From Amoebidium appalachense (lineage: Eukaryota; Ichthyosporea), in the NCBI GenBank assembly GCA_963693365.1, contig CAVNZM010000013.1, positions 8,556,001 through 8,620,000 of the forward strand: a stretch of DNA of 64,000 bases, given 5' to 3'. Positions 58,973-64,000 of this stretch are shown here, piece after piece. The position numbers and the translations under genes are program-made. A model generated the notes under the pieces. It made no database searches and had not been told where the DNA came from. It was given only the letters and a program-made list of their open reading frames with translations. Within the stretch, counting starts at the first letter, position 1. Each line of letters begins with the position of its first letter.

Positions 58973-60300
58973 CAACGACAACTTTGCCCTCGAGCTCGCG
59001 AGCGTCAGTCGCTGTTTCGTTCAGGTGTAGGGTGAGGCACACACGGGTGCATATGAGGAAGCCTATGGCTTTGTTGCTGGCTGTTGCCATTAAGAATCTT
59101 CCAAGAAACATAACTATTATAGTTACTACGACGTAGGAGCTAATGTGCGGTGCCCTGTAACGTTGCCTCAATGGTGCCCGGACCCCCTTCAAGACTGCAT
59201 GCTGCTGCAGCTGCGCGCTGTGTTACACTCGAAAAACAAGTGCCAGGCTGAGGGTGCAATGATAGTGGTCCCAGGACTCGGCCCGGAGTCGGAGAGTGGA
59301 CCGTGTGATGGAATTCCACGATCGCGACTGAGCTACAAATATTTGGCAGTCGGCGTCGGCATTTCAAAGTGTGTTCATGGAATGCCACACTGTGTGCATA
59401 TAGCAGGCTGTTTACCTCATATTGATACTGTTGCCGGGGTGTGACAGACTGTGTGCATACGTTTCTTTATAGTATTTATAATATTTCAATGATGTTTGCG
59501 TGCTCGAGCTCATCAGAGTGGTGAGCTCCGACTCTCCGGGACGGCCTGGCGCGCCATGATCGAGCCCTGCAACCGCAATGCCGTATGCGAGCGCATTGAA
59601 CCACTTTAATAGGCCGATCTGTGGAATGCGGCTCTGAGCCATAGGGCCTTCCCGTGTGCAGACTGCGCAGCCGCGGCGCCATGGTTTTCCGTGCGAAACT
59701 TACAACACCTACAAGAACTGAAGCGACTCTATCTAACCTACTTTAAGCTAGTATAAGCGCACTTTTGGAGTAGTGAGTAATTGTATATGACACAAATAAC
59801 AACAGTTTAAAATATTGGTTAAACAATCAAAAGCCCCGCACGCACATGCCTGATCATCAGTAGAGCTGCAGTCTACCTCCGGAGTCTAGATCTGTGGACG
59901 TGGTGGTATGGTGTGTGGTTCACGGAACTATGGTTAGAAGACGCCGTGACGTGGCCCAGTAGAGTGAAAAAAGAACCTATAAGAGCCAAAGGTTATGCAG
60001 AGACCACTTTAACCCGGTCACTGCAACTTTTTTTGTGTCATCGACAACAAGCCACTACACCTCAAACCTGTTACCGGAGCTTGTCCCACTGTACGCCCGT
60101 TCTAGAAGGTGCAAACAGTGGGGTTTTGGTGCTACCACTCAGAAGAAGCCAAATAAACATGACTTGGTTGTTCAGGCATAGGCTCAAGTTTGTCCCACCC
60201 CCATCATGCTCAATTTATACACTGCCTATAACCACCCACCTGCCCGCCCCTGACTGCATGGGAAGGCCCGCCCGTACTAGTCCCCCCTCTACACAACTAA
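58973..60300. other. Unique intergenic DNA, no gene recognised
   Basis: Normal-complexity sequence almost without simple repeats, containing the probable promoter of the 58972 gene. A minus-strand frame at 59388-59140 (82 codons) has no recognisable features. I see no tRNA, rRNA or snRNA signature. Confidence 0.5.
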
Positions 60301-60327
60301 CTTAGGCAAGAACACCGGGCCGTAAGA

Positions 60328-60451
60328 AACACACACACACATACAAACAAAAATACACACAAACACACACACACACACGCACACACGCACACACGCACAC
60401 ACACATGTCGTACACACACACACACACACAGACACACACACACACCAGAGT

Positions 60452-60493
<42 letters not shown>

Positions 60494-60501
60494 ACGAGAG
60501 A

Positions 60502-60556
<55 letters not shown>

Positions 60557-60590
60557 CCGTGACACACACACACACATAAACACACAAATA
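60328..60590. repeat. (CA)n-(GA)n-(CA)n compound repeat
   Basis: CA repeats at 60328-60445, GA repeats at 60450-60502 and CA repeats again at 60505-60590. The frames it encodes are repeat translations. Confidence 0.9.
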
Positions 60591-60599
60591 ACTAAATTA

Positions 60600-61583
60600 G
60601 CAGCTTCTGCGCAGATCTTGTGTAGGGAGAGAACAGACGGGTAGATGTACAAAGACTTAGAATAGAAAGAGAGCTGCCGGGTTTGCATTTCTTTTATCCG
60701 TGAGCAAGAGAAAGAAAAACAATACAGTTAAGTAGCAAGCATCTAATTCGACTTGTTTCATGTTAGTGGCAGTACATAGTGGGCTCGTACCGATACTAGT
60801 GCTACCTCTGCACACTGCACTGTGCAACAAAACACGTTGCACTCAAGTGACCTTTGGATGCAAGGGATACTTGACGAGACGATATATGCAACAAGTAATT
60901 TTTTACAAAAAGAACAACAGGGTGTCTGTCAGAGTCTGCTGGTTGCGTTGGACGGTGTGGAAAACAGTCATGATGTGTTTTCGACCGAAACGCCTTCCCG
61001 TTGTCTGTATGTGTATGGCTGACAGGGCATTCCACAAAAAGGTGGACTGAATGATCACGCTGTACGTGTGTATAATGTTCACACGCCATGCCTACTCTAC
61101 CCCCAGAGAGTGTATTTGGCAGAAACGCACCATGCAGGCAGTAAATGTTCAACACCCGTAGTACTTGTGCATATGTTTAACTACGGTGCATGTGTTTTGC
61201 CCTCATGATCACGAATGGCTAAGAAAAACGCCCAACGCAACAAGCCTGCAAACCCCAAAATAACTAAGACGATAGAAATTATCATCTATAATAAAAAGCA
61301 TCTGTGTAGCATTTTGAGGAAAAAGCAAATATTGTTACGTAAAGGGGTTTGTCTTTGCCAGAAGTAGCTTCTACGTCGGGCAGCTGGAGCCGCTGCCAGG
61401 CAGCCCGACAAACGACGGCCCTATGGCGGCCAACCTCGGGTGTTGGAGCGAAGCAAATAATTGATCGATTTTTGAATAGTAGATCCAAAGTGGTCCTTAG
61501 TCGCTGGCAGATAATCCCGAAACCGCACTGATTGGCCATGGGCTAGTTTTTGCCACAGGGTACACCAGTTTTTTATGAAAAAA

Positions 61584-61618
<35 letters not shown>

Positions 61619-62600
61619 GAAAAAGAAAAGGAATAAAAAGTTATTTCGGAGAAACGATGTGACATTATGTTTCTCATCATGATCAACCCAACAGGACGGG
61701 TGACGTCACAGCCTCAGTACAGCCATTGGCTCATGAAGGACACAGCGCGGCAAATCATGAGCTGCTGCAGTGAACGTGACACAGACGTCCCTGTCCCCGC
61801 AAAAAGTGTATGAACAGTACACGCGATGCGCACGTCTATACGAGGTGCAACGCGATAATTTCATTAGGTAGTATAACTATTTTAGTGACGATATAACCTT
61901 TATTTAGGTAAAGCGGTAACTGTAACTTGCATATGCATCATCTTGAACAATCCATGTATATGCACGTGCACGTACACATTTATGCATAACGTGGCAATGA
62001 TACTACGGGTGCCACTGCATACAAGCGAGGTGCTGCTGAGTCACATATAGATTCAGAATTCCTTAACGCTAATGCTGTTAAATCAACTAAAACCATACAT
62101 ACCAAACCAGGTATACGTAGTCTTGTTATTCCACGGAGATAATGTAATTACCATCCTCCTAACTTTACCCCCCTCAAGAGTCTCGCATTCCAGCGCACCG
62201 CAAAATTCCACAGCAAATACCGCATCATGGTGCTCCAGGGTGTGAAATTCGTGGAGCACACACAGCCATGCATGCATGATGCATGCCAGCCATGACACAT
62301 CTGCTCAATGCATTCATGAGCCTCGTAGTGGGGAGATCTAATAAGTATAAGGTGGCATCATTTGCATGCCCAAACAACACACTGGCACACACCAGTTTAA
62401 CCGGTCATGTATCGCCAAATGTAGTTTGATAGACCACATAATATACCTCAACACACACACGTCACATTCACAACAGACACCCAGAAAGATAGCCTACCTG
62501 TAAATTACAACATCCTTGATTTTATACTAAACACGCGTAACTACGACCTGTTTATTAGATGTATTGATTGGCTTGAGAAACACATCACTACAAAATTCTA
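60600..62600. other. Unique DNA, no gene recognised
   Basis: The only low-complexity element is poly-A at 61586-61615. Short open frames (up to 117 codons on the minus strand at 61155-60802) show no domain, motif or splice partner that I can support. Confidence 0.5.
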
Positions 62601-62604
62601 GCGC

Positions 62605-62621
62605 ACGCGCACACACACACA

Positions 62622-62700
<79 letters not shown>

Positions 62701-62731
62701 CCAGCTAATACCGAGTGTCCCAGGGGAGCCC

Positions 62732-62766
<35 letters not shown>
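62605..62766. repeat. (CA)n tract followed by poly-A
   Basis: CA repeats occupy 62605-62699. A separate poly-A run lies at 62735-62766. Confidence 0.9.
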
Positions 62767-62767
<1 letters not shown>

Positions 62768-64000
62768 GGGGAACCCCAACTAATTGATTTCTCCTTGTAG
62801 TCTTTATGGTGTCTCGTAGAGAAAGTAAACCCTGATATATAGTCATCACCCGACATCTATGTACGTGATCATGATATACCGCTGAGGGGATATTCCGAGC
62901 AAAACCCCCCCCATACCTGAGACTGGTTTCTCTTTGCCTCGAGTAAACAGCGTAAACCCCCTGACTGACTTGGGCATGATAATGAGCTGTACTGATGCAT
63001 CCCTGATACATACAGCCCTTTTTTTTTTTTTTTTTTTAATCACGTTTTGTTCCCGGAGGCCTTTTCAGGCCCTCTAGGGAAACTACCGTCTACCACACAG
63101 CACCGACAGTACACTAGTTAAGGTGCTATCTATGAGTTCAGCTAAGCTAAACCATCCTTCACAACCTAACTATAAGTACACACTTTGCCCAGGGCTACTA
63201 CCCCAGCCACGCCGGCAGGAGGCTCCAGTCCTCCCCTCCATTCAAAACCTAGCAATAAACGTTAACCGAGGGCTCTCATTGGTCGATCTACAGTATTGGG
63301 AAGTCCTAGGTGTTGTGTATAATATTTACGGTGGGTATGGGTGGATGATGGGGTGTGGTGGTGGTGGTGGTGGGGGGTTGCTGCCTAACATTATGTGTTG
63401 GTGTACGTATGTTGTGGCGATGTTTTTGTGGACTAAAAGGTGGGTTTTACAGGGCACACCGGGTCTGTGGGTGTTCCGGCATTCAGAACAGGCCGGCCGG
63501 GTGTGTGTGGGGGGTGTATTTGTTGGTTTTTTGGGTTTTTGGAGAGCCATACTTTTCTTTCTACGGGTGGTGGGTATATGGTGGTGTTTTTGCATTTTAG
63601 GTTGGGTGGGGGGGAGTGTTGTGTTCCGTGGGTGCCAAATTTTTGAAAAGAAAAAGGATTGCAACTCTACTGTGATTTTTCCTAAGATGGCCCGGGTGGT
63701 ACATACAGCCCTAGACCACCGGCGTGCTATGGGGTACCCCATAAGGTACGGAAATGCTCGAGTACTCAGTCAGCCAGTAGCACTGTGACACACGGCCACC
63801 TTGGGGGCCCTTCGGAACACAACTTGGCCGTGCTCACAGTTTAGAGTCCGTGACTTGAGTGTTTCACGTGGACAGACGTCATGGTGTGCCAGAACGTGTC
63901 ACACATACACACACACACGCACAAAGAGCACACACATATACACATACACAAAGAGCACACACACGCACACAGACGTGACATCATCGCAGCGCGCGCCCAC
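62767..64000. other. Right end of window, no gene recognised
   Basis: Mixed sequence with poly-T at 63018-63037 and a G/T-rich stretch at 63330-63640. A plus-strand frame at 63123-63788 (221 codons) is open but Gly/Trp/Val-rich because of the GGTGG repeats, and shows no recognisable domain. CA-type repeats resume at 63903-63975. Confidence 0.5.

Noticed and set aside
59140-59700. CpG-rich short frames right of the seven-span gene
   Set aside because: Frames of at most 99 codons on both strands without motif, splice partner or family resemblance.
63123-63788. 221-codon plus-strand frame as a gene
   Set aside because: Its middle is a GGTGG-derived Val/Gly/Trp run, it has no conserved motif, and its start lacks a clear context. 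I leave the region unannotated.

Overview
This window is nuclear DNA of a eukaryote. The evidence is spliced genes with GT-AG introns, AATAAA-type signals after stop codons, and long eukaryotic families: V-ATPase subunit a, a PGRMC-type haem protein, and an ADAR-type RNA deaminase with a dsRNA-binding domain. ADARs are known mainly from animals and their relatives, which hints at a unicellular holozoan or another protist. The taxon cannot be fixed from sequence alone. The intergenic and intronic DNA is extraordinarily rich in simple repeats: (GT/CA)n, homopolymeric G/C and A/T, and (GA/CT)n. Most long open frames are translations of these repeats, not genes.

Layout. 1-1.8 kb: repeats. 1.85-3.07 kb (-): intronless 2,3-diaminopropionate ammonia-lyase of bacterial type. 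6.0-10.0 kb (-): five-exon MAPR/PGRMC protein. 10-13.5 kb: extreme poly-G and (GA)n blocks. 13.6-14.0 kb (+): two candidate exons of an unrecognised basic protein. 16.4-31.5 kb (-): complete 26-exon V-ATPase subunit a (825 aa; every intron phase closes). 31.5-33.5 kb: divergent promoter region, two short candidate first exons and a direct duplication. 34.6-40.4 kb (-): six-exon membrane-anchored metallophosphatase. 40.8-55.8 kb (+): ADAR-like deaminase, 17 exons in my model (about 914 aa), divergent from the phosphatase across about 350 bp. 57.7-59.0 kb (-): intronless multi-span membrane protein. 59-64 kb: no gene recognised.

The genes do not form a pathway. What unites the window is how its introns are built. 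In roughly a third of introns the sense strand carries a poly-C run just after the donor, and in roughly a third (CA)n runs straight into the acceptor (CACACAG|exon), on both strands according to gene direction. Several introns also contain tandem copies of the adjoining exon-intron junction, including decoy splice sites. A dispersed, variably truncated repeat family always ends at a poly-C tract, like a C-tailed retroposon. I consider these three patterns the most unusual content here. All exon models, counts and family calls were made by eye, without alignment or transcript data.
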